Counted from the stretch's first letter, positions 1 through 10,053 are shown. The stretch: DNA of 64,000 nt from Formosa haliotis (GCF_001685485.1 NZ_BDEL01000001.1:1423501-1487500); one strand, 5' to 3'. Notes: generated from the sequence alone by a model not told the origin. Made by a program: numbers and translations.

Positions 1-716
1 CAAACCCCAAACAATAAAGTCCATTGCCCATTTTTAATGAGCAGTTTAAACTGTTCTTTTAAAGGTTTATCTTCAACTTTATGCTCAACACGTTCTTTAG
101 TAGTAAAAAAACAGAATAGCAATAATGCTGTGCCCAATAAAGCCATAATACCCATAGCTAGTTGATACCCCTTGCCAATATCATCTTTACCTAGTTTTTC
201 TGCTAAAATGGGTACCACAATCGACACTAAAAACGCCGCAATTTTAGCAAAAAATAGACGATATCCATTCGCAGATAACCGCTCTTTAGGGTCGCTAGTT
301 AAAACACCTATTAAAGAAATGTAGGGTATGGTTACCGAAGTAAACATGATGGTAACAAATATGTAGGTTACATAAGCATAAATCATTTTACCAGCATAAT
401 CGAAATCTGGTGTAGAAAAGGTTAAGAAAACTGAAATCCCAAAAGGCACGGCTAAAAACAAGAAATAATGTCTATACCTCCCCCATTTGGTTGATACTTT
501 ATCGGTTATAAGTCCCATTAAAGGATCGGTAATCGCATCAATAAGCCTTACCAGCAGAAACAAAACCGCCATATCCTTTGGCTTTAGTCCAAATACATCG
601 GTATAGAAAAAAGTAATAATAAGGAACATGGATGATATGACCACATTTACAGCGGCGTCCCCAGAACCATATCCAACTTTTTCAAGTACGCTTAACTTTT
701 GATTTTCTGATTTCAT
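1..716 (-). CDS. GPH-family sugar:cation symporter, 3' end outside window
   Basis: The frame opens at the ATG complementary to 714-716 and stays open to the window edge, giving about 238 N-terminal residues of a protein that normally has about 450-480. The start (MKSENQKLSVLEKVGYGSGD) and the loop DPLMGLITDKVSTKWGRYR after the second helix are hallmarks of the glycoside-pentoside-hexuronide (MelB/XylP-like) branch of the major facilitator superfamily. Several hydrophobic helices are visible. It should sit in the inner membrane and import a mono- or oligosaccharide with a cation. It is the last visible gene of the arabinan operon, 84 bp after GH127, so arabinose or arabino-oligosaccharides are the likely cargo. 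That cargo is inference; the family is clear. Confidence 0.85.
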   Translation of the reverse strand, partial: MKSENQKLSVLEKVGYGSGDAAVNVVISSMFLIITFFYTDVFGLKPKDMAVLFLLVRLIDAITDPLMGLITDKVSTKWGRYRHYFLFLAVPFGISVFLTFSTPDFDYAGKMIYAYVTYIFVTIMFTSVTIPYISLIGVLTSDPKERLSANGYRLFFAKIAAFLVSIVVPILAEKLGKDDIGKGYQLAMGIMALLGTALLLFCFFTTKERVEHKVEDKPLKEQFKLLIKNGQWTLLFGV

Positions 717-800
717 ATGTTTAAAAAAATACTACCGTTAACCTTTTTTAAATCTGTCCCCGATTAGTGATTAATACTTATATTTTTAACTCCATTTTTT

Positions 801-3179
801 TTAATCTACAGCTACGTTTATTAATCGCACACCATAAATACCTGCGGTTACCGAGCCTAATTCTGCTTCAAAACGCAATTTTAAAATGTCGTTTGACTTC
901 GCTAAATCTGCTGGAATTTCATAATCAACATAAAAAAACACATCGCCTTTATCCCCTTTTAGTTTGGGATTAGCAATTTGTTTTCCATTGATTAAAATTT
1001 TAAAATTTCGATTGGCATCTTTACCAAAATAAGTAACACGTAAAGCTTTAGCAGCCTTATCTTTATTTTTCAACTGATAACTAAACCAACCGGTCGCATC
1101 ACGCCAATGTCTGTTTTGATTTACTCCTGTATGAGACTGATTAGATTCAATGCCGTGATCGGATTCTGGTTGTTGTTCTCCAGGCGCAATAAAATCTACC
1201 GTTATGGCTCTTAAATAGGCTTCAGCCTTTTGCTTTTCTGCCAATGTTTGTTGCATTTTCTCAAGCCCTTTTGGGGTTTCTTTTTTGAAATATATGGCAT
1301 AACGCTTTTCGTGAATTTTATAAAAAGGCTGCAATATTAAATGCTTATATGCCGAAGGCTGTATTAAATCTTCAGCTGAAAATTCTAATGGTTTTCCTGA
1401 AACTGCTTTAATTTTAGTTAAGATATTTTCATTCTTTTCAGATACAAACATCGGTGCTTCCGTTAAAGGTAAAAATGGTCCTGAAGCCACATGCCCGCCT
1501 CGACTATCATCTGCAAATAGTCCGTCTTGATTGGCATCACCTGTAACAGCTGCTAAAACAATGGGGCCATATTTAACAGAGACATAACCCGATTGATCTG
1601 GAATGTCTTCAACACTTAAATGCATAGGCACTTCCATTTTAATGATATCGCCGTTTTTCCAAACTCTTCGAATAGGAATATAAGTTCCAGGAGTTCCAGC
1701 TATATTTTGAGGTTTACCATTTAAATACAACTTTAGCATTCCTGCGTTTACCCACTCCGGATAGCGTAACATGAGTGTCGCTTGAACATTCTTTTTACTC
1801 GACCAAACTAATTCGGTTGAAGGCACTTCTGGAAAGTCTGTATTTTGTGTTAGGGTTGCACCTTTTTCATTCCAAGAAACCTGAGAAGGTATAAATAAAT
1901 TTACATACAAAGCATCCTTATGATTTGCGTAAATTAATTCGTTATACTTGGTATGATTCTCCATGCCCGAGCCTACACAGCACCAAAAACTAGTTTCTGG
2001 TTGCGAGTACACACGGTAATGCCCCGGTCGCATGGGTGTAAAATAGACAAAGCCCCCTTTAGGATTTTGTGATGATAAAATATGATTATAGAGTCCGCGT
2101 TCGTAAAAATCGATGTACCCTGAATTAGCTGTATCCTCAAAAAGCATTTTACTTAATTTGAGCATATTGTAAGTGTTACAGGTTTCTGGCCCCTGTTCGC
2201 CACTTAAAACTTCACTAAAATCATCAATAGGATTAAAATGTTCTCGCACACTGTTGCCTCCAATACTTAAAGAACGTTGGTTTACAACATTATTAAAGAA
2301 GTTTAAAGCCGATTGATGGTACTTTTGGTCGTGATCTAGTTGCGAAATACGCTCGAAACCGATAAACTTCGGAATTTGTGTATTCGCATGCATGCCTGTT
2401 AAAATATCTTGATTTTTAGCTAATGGATTCAATAGCGCATGTTCGGAAAAACGTTTAGCCAAATCTAGATATTTCTTTTCTCCTGAAATCTGATATACAT
2501 CGGCAAACACTTCATTTAAACCACCGTGTTCCGAACGCAACATATCTTGGATTTGTGATTCTGAAAGGTTTTTTGTAACCTCTATAAACCAATCTATTAA
2601 AGCGATTAACATGGTTTTAGCTTCAGGTTTTTCGGCAAATACCCAAGCATCTTTTAAACCAGCAAATGTTTTATGAATATTATAAAGTGGCACCCACTTA
2701 TCATTTAAACTAAAACTACCAGCGTTAATATGCCCTTGCTTAATTTCGGACCAAAGCGCATTACTTTCAGGGATTCCACCAATATAACCATTTCCATTAG
2801 CCTGCTGTACTTTTTGTAATTCAGCCAAGACATAAATAATTAATGCATTGGCTTTTGTGTTTTTTGTAGACGCATAATACATGGACAAAGCCGACAAATA
2901 ATGCCCTAAAGTGTGACCGTCTAACCCTGTATTTTCCCAATTGGTATAAGATTCAGCTTTAGGTTCTAACCCCGCTTCTCGTAAAAACGGATTAAGTAAT
3001 CGGTCTGGATTTAAATCTTGAATGTAATTGAAATCCGTTAAAGCAGCATCTTTAAAAACCCCAGAAGTTACCGTAACCTGATTTAAAGGAAACAGTGCTA
3101 CTGATTCTTGAGCCGTCGTGTGAACTGCACAAAACAATCCTAAACCTAGCCATAAAGATTTTAAATAAGTATGCTGCAT
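801..3179 (-). CDS. GH127 beta-L-arabinofuranosidase, secreted
   Basis: This is a 792-residue protein with a cleavable signal peptide (about residues 1-23, ending TTAQ). It matches the DUF1680/GH127 fold: an (alpha/alpha)6 barrel followed by beta-sandwich domains. The family hallmark GPETCNTYNMLKL lies near residues 331-343, and SFWCCVGSGMENH lies near residue 400. These supply the Glu, Cys and Cys-Cys that in characterised GH127 enzymes bind zinc and provide the cysteine nucleophile, so the enzyme looks active. The family removes beta-linked L-arabinofuranose, which would complement the alpha-arabinosidases encoded just upstream in the same operon. It starts 44 bp after the preceding GH43. 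Related family GH146 shares these motifs and cannot be fully excluded. Confidence 0.85.
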   Translation of the reverse strand: MQHTYLKSLWLGLGLFCAVHTTAQESVALFPLNQVTVTSGVFKDAALTDFNYIQDLNPDRLLNPFLREAGLEPKAESYTNWENTGLDGHTLGHYLSALSMYYASTKNTKANALIIYVLAELQKVQQANGNGYIGGIPESNALWSEIKQGHINAGSFSLNDKWVPLYNIHKTFAGLKDAWVFAEKPEAKTMLIALIDWFIEVTKNLSESQIQDMLRSEHGGLNEVFADVYQISGEKKYLDLAKRFSEHALLNPLAKNQDILTGMHANTQIPKFIGFERISQLDHDQKYHQSALNFFNNVVNQRSLSIGGNSVREHFNPIDDFSEVLSGEQGPETCNTYNMLKLSKMLFEDTANSGYIDFYERGLYNHILSSQNPKGGFVYFTPMRPGHYRVYSQPETSFWCCVGSGMENHTKYNELIYANHKDALYVNLFIPSQVSWNEKGATLTQNTDFPEVPSTELVWSSKKNVQATLMLRYPEWVNAGMLKLYLNGKPQNIAGTPGTYIPIRRVWKNGDIIKMEVPMHLSVEDIPDQSGYVSVKYGPIVLAAVTGDANQDGLFADDSRGGHVASGPFLPLTEAPMFVSEKNENILTKIKAVSGKPLEFSAEDLIQPSAYKHLILQPFYKIHEKRYAIYFKKETPKGLEKMQQTLAEKQKAEAYLRAITVDFIAPGEQQPESDHGIESNQSHTGVNQNRHWRDATGWFSYQLKNKDKAAKALRVTYFGKDANRNFKILINGKQIANPKLKGDKGDVFFYVDYEIPADLAKSNDILKLRFEAELGSVTAGIYGVRLINVAVD

Positions 3180-3223
3180 TTTTTAACTTAAAAAAACTAT
3201 TATTTTTAATTTATAGCCTGCTA

Positions 3224-4207
3224 TTAATCCATAGGTTTTACGGTTGGCCATCCGTCTACCCACGTAATTTCTTTTACAATTAATTTTGGTAAAGCTTTAT
3301 CGCTAGCATCGTAACCATGCATAAACGTATAATCTTTACCATCAAAAGTAAACACGCTATTATGCCCTACGCCATACCAGTTTTTGTTGCCTTCAATAAC
3401 TAAAGATCCGCCACCTTCGTTTAGGGCTTTTCCGTCTTTATCAACATAAGGTCCTGTTACTGTTTTAGAGCGACCAACAACTAATTTATAAGTACTTTCC
3501 TCTCCACGACAGCAGTAGTCCCAAGATAAAAACTGATAATAATATGCGTCCTTTTTAAAAATGAAAGGCCCTTCTAAAGCTGCATTTCCTGGTTCTGAAT
3601 CTTCTAATGTCTTATCCCTGTCACGTCTTGCAATAGTATGCCATGCCTCAGGTTGAGCCAAGTCTTTTAAATTGCTTGCCAGCTTTACCATTTTTAATCC
3701 ATTCCAAAACGAACCAAAGGCTAACCATGGCGTACCCGCTTCGTCGAAAATGAGATTCGGATCGATGGCGTTCCATAAGTCTCTACCAGGTACAGATTGA
3801 ATAACAATACCTTGATCTTCCCATTTATAATTTTTGTCTTTTGGGTTTAATGTTGAATTGGTAACTAAGCCTATTGCAGACGTATTTTTACCAAAGGCTG
3901 AAATGGAATAGTACAAATAATACCTGCCGTTATGAAACGTAATATCTGGCGCCCAAATATGGCCATTAAACCCTGGAGCTACGGCCTTAGCCCATTTCGG
4001 ACTTTCAGCAAAAACAGGTGCTTCTTGGGTCCAGGTTTTTAAATCTTTAGACGTAAAACTTGTAATCCCAGGTCCTGTACAAAACAGATAATAAGTATCG
4101 CCTTGTTTGGCTACCACGGGATCGTGGGTAATGGGTTTATCTTGAGCACAAGCCACTAGAAAGCTACAAAACGCAGCTAGTACAAAGAATTTTTTATTTA
4201 ATTTCAT
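3224..4207 (-). CDS. GH43 endo-1,5-alpha-L-arabinanase (GH43_5-like), lipoprotein
   Basis: This is a 327-residue single-domain protein with a lipoprotein signal (lipobox LVAC, Cys about residue 20), so it is probably anchored to the outer membrane. The five-bladed beta-propeller signature of GH43 is complete: catalytic base in THDPVV near residue 29, pKa-modulating Asp in NAIDPNLIFD near residue 148, and general acid Glu in LEGPF near residue 212. NAIDPN followed by FGSFWNGLKM, and the late GHNSVF plus MHGYDASD, are typical of endo-arabinanases, where a His helps hold the metal. It should cut the alpha-1,5-arabinan backbone. It lies 5 bp after the preceding GH43, in one operon. The subfamily number is from memory of motifs. 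Confidence 0.82.
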   Translation of the reverse strand: MKLNKKFFVLAAFCSFLVACAQDKPITHDPVVAKQGDTYYLFCTGPGITSFTSKDLKTWTQEAPVFAESPKWAKAVAPGFNGHIWAPDITFHNGRYYLYYSISAFGKNTSAIGLVTNSTLNPKDKNYKWEDQGIVIQSVPGRDLWNAIDPNLIFDEAGTPWLAFGSFWNGLKMVKLASNLKDLAQPEAWHTIARRDRDKTLEDSEPGNAALEGPFIFKKDAYYYQFLSWDYCCRGEESTYKLVVGRSKTVTGPYVDKDGKALNEGGGSLVIEGNKNWYGVGHNSVFTFDGKDYTFMHGYDASDKALPKLIVKEITWVDGWPTVKPMD

Positions 4208-4212
4208 GATTT

Positions 4213-5175
4213 TTAATTTTGAATACCTTCGGAAGTCATTATAACACGTTTCATGGTTCCGTCTTCATTATAGTATAACCTATCAATACAAACCGAACGT
4301 CTAAAACTTCCGCCATTTGGTTGAATACCTCCCGTATGATAAATGAAATAATCTTGCCCTTTAAACTCTATAATGGATTGATGGTTTGTATTTGAGTTTC
4401 CCGCTAATTCATTTAATATACCCTTAAATTCCCAAGGTCCTGTAATAGACTTACTCATCGCGTAGGCTATTTTCTCTGGAAATTGATATGCATACGACAA
4501 ATAATACCAATCTCCTTTTTTATGAATCCAAGGGGCTTCTGTGAAATTTGGTAAATCAACGGTCCTTATTGGCCCGTCAAGTTCAATCATATTCTCCTTC
4601 AATTTAGCATAATAACAAACCGTGTTTCCCCAATATAGATATGCTTGACCGTTATCGTCAACATAAACTGTAGGGTCAATATCATCCCATCTAATATCTG
4701 TATATTTGGTAGTCATATCGTTAGTAACAATAGCTTTCCCTAAAGCATCTTTAAAAGGTCCAATTGGCGTGTCAGAAACAGCTACACCAATAGCTTTTCC
4801 CGGGTGAGCATCATTATGCTCGACAGTAACATACCAATAAAATTTCCCATTGCGTTCAATAACTTGAGCTGCCCATGCTTCTCCTTTAGACCATTTAAAA
4901 TCTGTTGGCTTTAAGGGCACAGGATGCTCTTGCCATGTTTTCATATCTTTTGAAGAATATACCAACCATTCATTCATTTTATAAAAATGAAAGTCGTGAG
5001 GAGCCTCATCATGTCCTGCATACAGGTACACCGTATTATCGTGCACCAATGCTGCAGGATCTGCAGTAAACTTATCTTTAATTATAGGATTATTTTCTAC
5101 AACATTAACCTGTGCATTTAGTATTGCACAACAAAACAGGTTAAAAAAGATACTTACTTTAAATAAACGATTCAT
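4213..5175 (-). CDS. GH43 exo-acting alpha-L-arabinofuranosidase or xylosidase, secreted
   Basis: This is a 320-residue GH43 beta-propeller with a signal peptide ending near LNAQ (residue 21). Visible active-site elements are TADPAALVHDNTVYLYAGHDE near residue 37 (base), IRWDDIDPTVYVDD near residue 165 (pKa modulator), and FTEAPWIHKKGDWYYLSYA near residue 212 (acid). The end, NHQSIIEFKGQDYFIYH then GGSFRRSVCIDRLYYN, is shared by exo-acting GH43 arabinofuranosidases and xylosidases. Given the neighbours, release of arabinose from arabinan oligosaccharides is most likely. There is no lipobox, so it may be periplasmic. It is tightly packed between two other GH43 genes (11 bp and 5 bp gaps). Exact specificity cannot be read from sequence. 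Confidence 0.78.
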   Translation of the reverse strand: MNRLFKVSIFFNLFCCAILNAQVNVVENNPIIKDKFTADPAALVHDNTVYLYAGHDEAPHDFHFYKMNEWLVYSSKDMKTWQEHPVPLKPTDFKWSKGEAWAAQVIERNGKFYWYVTVEHNDAHPGKAIGVAVSDTPIGPFKDALGKAIVTNDMTTKYTDIRWDDIDPTVYVDDNGQAYLYWGNTVCYYAKLKENMIELDGPIRTVDLPNFTEAPWIHKKGDWYYLSYAYQFPEKIAYAMSKSITGPWEFKGILNELAGNSNTNHQSIIEFKGQDYFIYHTGGIQPNGGSFRRSVCIDRLYYNEDGTMKRVIMTSEGIQN

Positions 5176-5186
5176 AATTATTTTTT

Positions 5187-6827
5187 TTACTTTTTCTTAG
5201 CCCAAATTGGTTTCCCCTCGGATGTTAAACCTGAATATGCTATTGTTAATTTACGAGGAGCTGCTTCCCAATCCCAAGCATTAAACATTTTACATTCGTC
5301 TCCATTTATATAAATCGTATTTGTTTGCTTATTTAATTCCCAAGAACCGGATACTTCACCGCCTATGGTGCCGTCTTTACTAAAAATTATTGTTTTAGAA
5401 GTTTGCATCACTCTATATTCGTAGTTCATGGTGATTTGTTCCCAAGTACCGACAATATTTTCTTCAGTAATTTCTGTTTGCGGCACGTTAGCAAAACGTT
5501 CTGGCGAAACAACAGGCCATCCATCAGACGTCCAACTAACCTCGCGCACATGCCCCATCATAATGGCATTACTGTACATATTTCCACCAGTATTTTCAGG
5601 TAAACGTGCTTGTGAACTATAAAACCAATCTCCGGTTTCTTCATTTTGAAACATAGCATTGTGAGCAAACCCAACCCAACCTGAATGGTTGTTAAATTTA
5701 TAGGGGTGTGTTACAATTGGATAAACATCACCACCATTGGTTACATTCATCCCATCAATACCTTTGTATGGTCCCGTAACATTTTCAGACCTACAAACTC
5801 TTGTATTATATGGTACATCAAGACCATCATAGGCTAAAAACAAATAATAATAACCTGTATTTTCATTATAAATAACTTCTGGACCTTCCGATCCTTGCCA
5901 TCTTGATCCACTTGTACGTGTATAAATATGAGTTCCCCAAGTAGATTCATCTTTATAATCAAAAGTATTTAGAGGTTTACCTGTACTCTCATCAATTTGA
6001 ATACCTGCAATACCACTATGCCAAGAGCCATAAAACATCCAATGTTCTCCTTCTGGGGTAATAACATATGAAGGATCTATAGCATTATATTTAAAATAAC
6101 CATTCCAATCGTTGGTGTACGATGAACGACTCCAATCATTACCTTTATCTGAAACCGAACAAACAACCATTCCTTTGTCTTCCCATGAAGAATTCACTGA
6201 TGGGTCTGTAGTTTCCATCATTCCAATAAAAGCGCGTTCTGTCCATGTGTTGTCAAAATTTGCAGCAGAATTTGGAAGTCCGTTACCAATAAAATTATCA
6301 ACAACAATACTGTAATACATACGATATACATTTCCTACTTTACGCACAACAGGTGCCCAATAACCAATTTGAAGATTTTCTATTGGGGCTAAATTGTAAC
6401 TGGCTCTAATTGTATTTAATTCTTCTTTTATCCAACTAGGTTGATTAGGCATTGAAGCTCCCATATATTCCCAATTTACCAAATTTTTAGAGCGTCTTCC
6501 ATGAAAATGACCATGCCCATCATGCGCATTACCATAAGACGCATCGGTTTGATACATATAATAGTAATCGCCATACTTTACAACTGTTGGATCATGTACA
6601 TTGGCCAAATTCCATTTGCTTCTATTTGCCCAAGATGCCATTGAAGAATAATCGTCTGCGTATGTTGGCCCAGGAAACACCTCTGTTTCAGGTAATTCCG
6701 GATCTGGTTTAGGAGATTCTGGTTCAATATCTTCTGTATCACTGGAACAACCAAAAACTAAAAGCATGACAAAAATAAAACAAAAACAGGTGTTTATTGT
6801 ACTGAAGGTTAAGGTTCTAATTTTCAT
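5187..6827 (-). CDS. GH43 arabinanase (GH43_4-like) with C-terminal lipocalin-like domain, lipoprotein
   Basis: This 546-residue lipoprotein (lipobox VFGC, Cys about residue 27) has an acidic Pro/Glu-rich spacer, a GH43 propeller at about residues 70-450, and a C-terminal beta-barrel domain of about 95 residues starting near TEENIVGTWEQI (lipocalin-like, GH43_C2 type). GH43 residues are seen in VHDPTVVKYGDYYYMY, NAIDPSYVITPEG followed by FYGSWHSGIAGIQID, and GSEGPEVIYN. The NAIDPS plus GSWHSG pairing is arabinanase-like. The spacer and lipid anchor suggest surface exposure and attack on polymeric arabinan, the likely first step of the locus. It is 4 bp downstream of GH51. The second arabinanase at 3224-4207 lacks the extra domain. 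Confidence 0.8.
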   Translation of the reverse strand: MKIRTLTFSTINTCFCFIFVMLLVFGCSSDTEDIEPESPKPDPELPETEVFPGPTYADDYSSMASWANRSKWNLANVHDPTVVKYGDYYYMYQTDASYGNAHDGHGHFHGRRSKNLVNWEYMGASMPNQPSWIKEELNTIRASYNLAPIENLQIGYWAPVVRKVGNVYRMYYSIVVDNFIGNGLPNSAANFDNTWTERAFIGMMETTDPSVNSSWEDKGMVVCSVSDKGNDWSRSSYTNDWNGYFKYNAIDPSYVITPEGEHWMFYGSWHSGIAGIQIDESTGKPLNTFDYKDESTWGTHIYTRTSGSRWQGSEGPEVIYNENTGYYYLFLAYDGLDVPYNTRVCRSENVTGPYKGIDGMNVTNGGDVYPIVTHPYKFNNHSGWVGFAHNAMFQNEETGDWFYSSQARLPENTGGNMYSNAIMMGHVREVSWTSDGWPVVSPERFANVPQTEITEENIVGTWEQITMNYEYRVMQTSKTIIFSKDGTIGGEVSGSWELNKQTNTIYINGDECKMFNAWDWEAAPRKLTIAYSGLTSEGKPIWAKKK

Positions 6828-6831
6828 TATT

Positions 6832-8385
6832 TTATTTTTTACTTGTAACTACAACAACTGAAAAAGGAGGTAATGTTAATGTTAGCTCATCTTTCTTCAA
6901 TTTAAAATCTTTAAATTCTTTTGGACTAATCTTATTAGGATTATCGAAGGAATTATGATCTTGTAATTTCTTAGAATTCAGAATTGATGCTTCTACATTA
7001 TGAACACCTAAATCTTTAACATTAATTTTTACAGTAATTGATTTGTTAGCATCTATATTAACTAACGACATATTTACATTGCCTGTTTTATCTTTTGATG
7101 CAGAAATTGAAATAGCATCTAAGGATTTACCATCAACCGTATATTTAGGAGACTTATAATTTACTGGAATTAATGTAGCATCGTGATGTACGGTGTACAT
7201 TTTCATAACGTGATAAGTAGGAGTTAAAATCATTTTCTCTCCTTCTGTAAGAATTACAGCTTGTAATACATTTACAGTTTGTGCCAGATTTGCCATTTTA
7301 ACTCGGTCTGCATGGTTGTTAAATATGTTTAATGTGGTTCCAGCAATCATAGCATCTCTCATGGTATTTTGTTGATACAACACACCTTTTTCTGGTGTTT
7401 CACTTTCGTACCAGCCACCCCATTCGTCAACAATTAAGGCTACTTTATTGTCTGGATCGTATTTATCCATAATATCGGTGTGCTTTTGTATTAATTCCTC
7501 CATTTTAAGAGCGGTTTGCATAGTTCCAAAATACTGAGCTTCATTAAATTTAGTATCGGAACTTTTATTCTCCCACTTTACAAAGGAATACGAGTGAAGT
7601 GCCACCCCTTCTATTAAATTTTTAGGAATTTCTCGCATTAACACTTCCGTCCAATGATAATCTGCAACATTAGCACCGGATGCGATTCTGAATAATTTTG
7701 AATCGTTAGTCCAACTCGTCATAAAAGTTGCATATTGTCTATATAAGTTAGCGTAATACTCTGGTGTCATATGGCCACCGCATCCCCACATTTCGTTACC
7801 AACACCCCAGTATTTTACATTCCAAGATTTCTCTCTTCCATTTTCTTTTCTTAAATCTGCCATTGGACTAACCCCATCATGGCCTACATACTGAATCCAA
7901 TCTGTAAATTCTTGAACCGTACCACTACCAACATTAGCTGCTAAATACGGTTCTGTATCTAAAACCTCACAAAGGTTCAAGAAATCATGAGTTCCAAAAC
8001 TATTGTCCTCTGTAGAGCCCCCCCACCACTGATTAACAATAGCAGGTCTATTTTCTTTAGGGCCTATACCATCTTTCCAATGGTAGGTATCAGCGAAGCA
8101 TCCTCCAGGCCATCTTAAATTCGGAATCTTCAATGCCTTAAGGGCAGCAATAACATCATTTCTAACACCATTAGTATTTGGTATATTAGCATTATTTTCG
8201 CCAACATAAATACCATCATAAATACACCTTCCTAGATGTTCTGCAAAATGCCCATAAATATGTTTACTAATTTGTGGCGCATTATCCTGCGCTTTTAAAG
8301 CAAACTCCACGTCTTGAGCTACAATCGGTTGAGCTAAGCATAAAGCCAAGCTAAATACTGAAATAATTTTATGTCTTTTTTTCAT
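6832..8385 (-). CDS. GH51 alpha-L-arabinofuranosidase
   Basis: This 517-residue protein has a signal peptide ending VAQ near residue 23. The GH51 (beta/alpha)8 barrel is recognised from HIYGHFAEHLGRCIYDGIYVG, LRWPGGCFADTYHWKDGIGP, the acid/base Glu in WGVGNEMWGCGGHM (about residue 198) and the nucleophile Glu in LIVDEWGGWY (about residue 321). A C-terminal beta-sandwich follows. It removes non-reducing-end alpha-L-arabinofuranose from arabino-oligosaccharides. The length fits the family. It is the first enzyme gene after susCD, separated from susD by an 81-bp gap containing a perfect hairpin, so its expression may be stepped down relative to susCD. Confidence 0.9.
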   Translation of the reverse strand: MKKRHKIISVFSLALCLAQPIVAQDVEFALKAQDNAPQISKHIYGHFAEHLGRCIYDGIYVGENNANIPNTNGVRNDVIAALKALKIPNLRWPGGCFADTYHWKDGIGPKENRPAIVNQWWGGSTEDNSFGTHDFLNLCEVLDTEPYLAANVGSGTVQEFTDWIQYVGHDGVSPMADLRKENGREKSWNVKYWGVGNEMWGCGGHMTPEYYANLYRQYATFMTSWTNDSKLFRIASGANVADYHWTEVLMREIPKNLIEGVALHSYSFVKWENKSSDTKFNEAQYFGTMQTALKMEELIQKHTDIMDKYDPDNKVALIVDEWGGWYESETPEKGVLYQQNTMRDAMIAGTTLNIFNNHADRVKMANLAQTVNVLQAVILTEGEKMILTPTYHVMKMYTVHHDATLIPVNYKSPKYTVDGKSLDAISISASKDKTGNVNMSLVNIDANKSITVKINVKDLGVHNVEASILNSKKLQDHNSFDNPNKISPKEFKDFKLKKDELTLTLPPFSVVVVTSKK

Positions 8386-8400
8386 GTAATTTATTTTAAA

Positions 8401-8427
8401 GTAGACCGTACACTAATTACGGTCTAC
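8401..8427 (-). terminator. Stem-loop between susD and GH51, possible attenuator or mRNA processing site
   Basis: GTAGACCGT and ACGGTCTAC form a perfect 9-bp stem around a 9-nt loop. It lies about 40 nt after the susD stop and 16 nt before the GH51 start on the minus strand. Only a weak T-rich stretch follows it, so it looks like a partial terminator or an RNA-stabilising hairpin rather than a full stop. Confidence 0.5.
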
Positions 8428-8466
8428 TAATACTACCAAAACTAATTTAAAGGGGACTATAACTTT

Positions 8467-10032
8467 TTAATATCCTGGATTCTGTTCTGTAACTAAAGGG
8501 TTGTTATCCATTTCTGCTTGGGGAATCGGAAAATATTCTCTTCCCGGAACATAACTTCCATATTCAGGGTCTCTAGATTTTAACCATTCTAGTTTTGAAG
8601 GATCTTGTAACCATCCCCAACGACGAATATCATCAAATCTATGCCCTTCTAAAGGAAATTCTAAAAAACGCTCATGAGCGATTTGATCTCTCATTTGTTG
8701 TTGACTCATTCCTGGCTTAGTAATGGCTAAATCTGGTAAATTAACACGGTCTCTTACTTGTTGAATATACCCATAAGCTGCATCTGTTTGTCCTAACTCA
8801 TTTAAACATTCTGCATACATTAACAATACGTCTGCGTAACGCATAATCCGTTCATTAATCCCAGATCTCCAATCATATTCGTCAGCTCGACTACCGTCTG
8901 AATTTTGATATTTTGCAACAAAAAGATCATTTAAGTAAGATGGATTTGCACCATAATGCGTAGCGAAGTCTACTCCATATAACATCATACCTCCCGGTTT
9001 ATTATAAAACATGGTAGCATCTAAACGCGGATCTACTTCACCTGTAATTGTTGCTTCTTTATGAAAATCATCGAATAATATCCTTGTTGGTTGTACATCT
9101 GTAAATCCAAAAGTTGGTGGACCATAGGTAATTGCTCTAGCCGAAGTTTTACCCCAACCTGATGCAGGAGCTCCTCCCCAACCTAAATCTACACCACCTG
9201 CCTCTCTACTAAATTGAACTTCAAAAATAGATTCAGAATTATTTTCATTGTATAAGGTAAAGTTATCGCTGTAATTGGCGACTAAATCATAATTTCCAGA
9301 ATTTATAACGGATTCAAAAGCTGACTTTGCTGAAGCAAAATCTCCTGTAAATAAATACATTTTACCTAAATAAGCTAGGGCTGCTCCTTTGGTAGCACGA
9401 CCAACTTGTCCAGCATCTAATCCTGTAAAATCATAGTAGCTTTCTGGTAATAACTCTGCAGCTGCCTCGAGATCTGCTTTTACTTGCTGCCAACCCTCTT
9501 CTTGTGTTTTTTGTTCGTGATAGATTTCTAAACTTGTTAAGGGTATTGGAACATTTTTAAACAAATTCACCAAATGAAAAAAGTAAAGTCCTCTTAAAAA
9601 ATGAGCTTGACCCAAAATTCTCCTTTTTAAAGCGTCGTCTTCCATGTCTATCCCTGGTACATTTTCTAATACTTGGTTTGCTCTATATACGCCTTGATAA
9701 AATGTTTCAAAAGCCCACCCATAAATTGAAGCATCGGAAACACTAGTATTAAAACGTCCAATGTTTGCCATAGCCCCCCAAGGACTATTACTTTTTGTTC
9801 CATCTCCTTTTAAATCTAATAATAGTGGCGTACTTCTCATATAAGAACCATCGGTTAATAAACTTCCATACACAGCATTTACGCCTTCAAGGGCATCAGT
9901 ATCATCTTGCCAAAATTTATCGGCAGTTTCAAAATTTGGATCTGATTGATCAAGATCTGCATCACTTACACAGCTTGAAACAAAAAATGTAATAGCTATA
10001 GTAAGTGAATAAAATATATTTTTGGTTTTCAT
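8467..10032 (-). CDS. SusD/RagB-family glycan-binding lipoprotein of the arabinan PUL
   Basis: This is a 521-residue lipoprotein (lipobox SSC near residue 21). It shows SusD features: an N-terminal helical segment beginning DQSDPNFETADKFW, helical TPR-like repeats (ILGQAHFLRGLYFFHLV; AALAYLGKMYLFTGDFASAK), and the C-terminal SusD signature RYADVLLMYAECLNE followed by ERFLEFPLEGHRFDDIRRWG. SusD proteins sit as a lid on the SusC channel and bind the oligosaccharide. It is 21 bp downstream of its susC partner and co-transcribed with arabinan-specific hydrolases, so arabinan is the expected ligand. That ligand is inferred from context. Confidence 0.92.
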   Translation of the reverse strand: MKTKNIFYSLTIAITFFVSSCVSDADLDQSDPNFETADKFWQDDTDALEGVNAVYGSLLTDGSYMRSTPLLLDLKGDGTKSNSPWGAMANIGRFNTSVSDASIYGWAFETFYQGVYRANQVLENVPGIDMEDDALKRRILGQAHFLRGLYFFHLVNLFKNVPIPLTSLEIYHEQKTQEEGWQQVKADLEAAAELLPESYYDFTGLDAGQVGRATKGAALAYLGKMYLFTGDFASAKSAFESVINSGNYDLVANYSDNFTLYNENNSESIFEVQFSREAGGVDLGWGGAPASGWGKTSARAITYGPPTFGFTDVQPTRILFDDFHKEATITGEVDPRLDATMFYNKPGGMMLYGVDFATHYGANPSYLNDLFVAKYQNSDGSRADEYDWRSGINERIMRYADVLLMYAECLNELGQTDAAYGYIQQVRDRVNLPDLAITKPGMSQQQMRDQIAHERFLEFPLEGHRFDDIRRWGWLQDPSKLEWLKSRDPEYGSYVPGREYFPIPQAEMDNNPLVTEQNPGY

Positions 10033-10053
10033 CTTTTCTAATTTTTAATTCTA

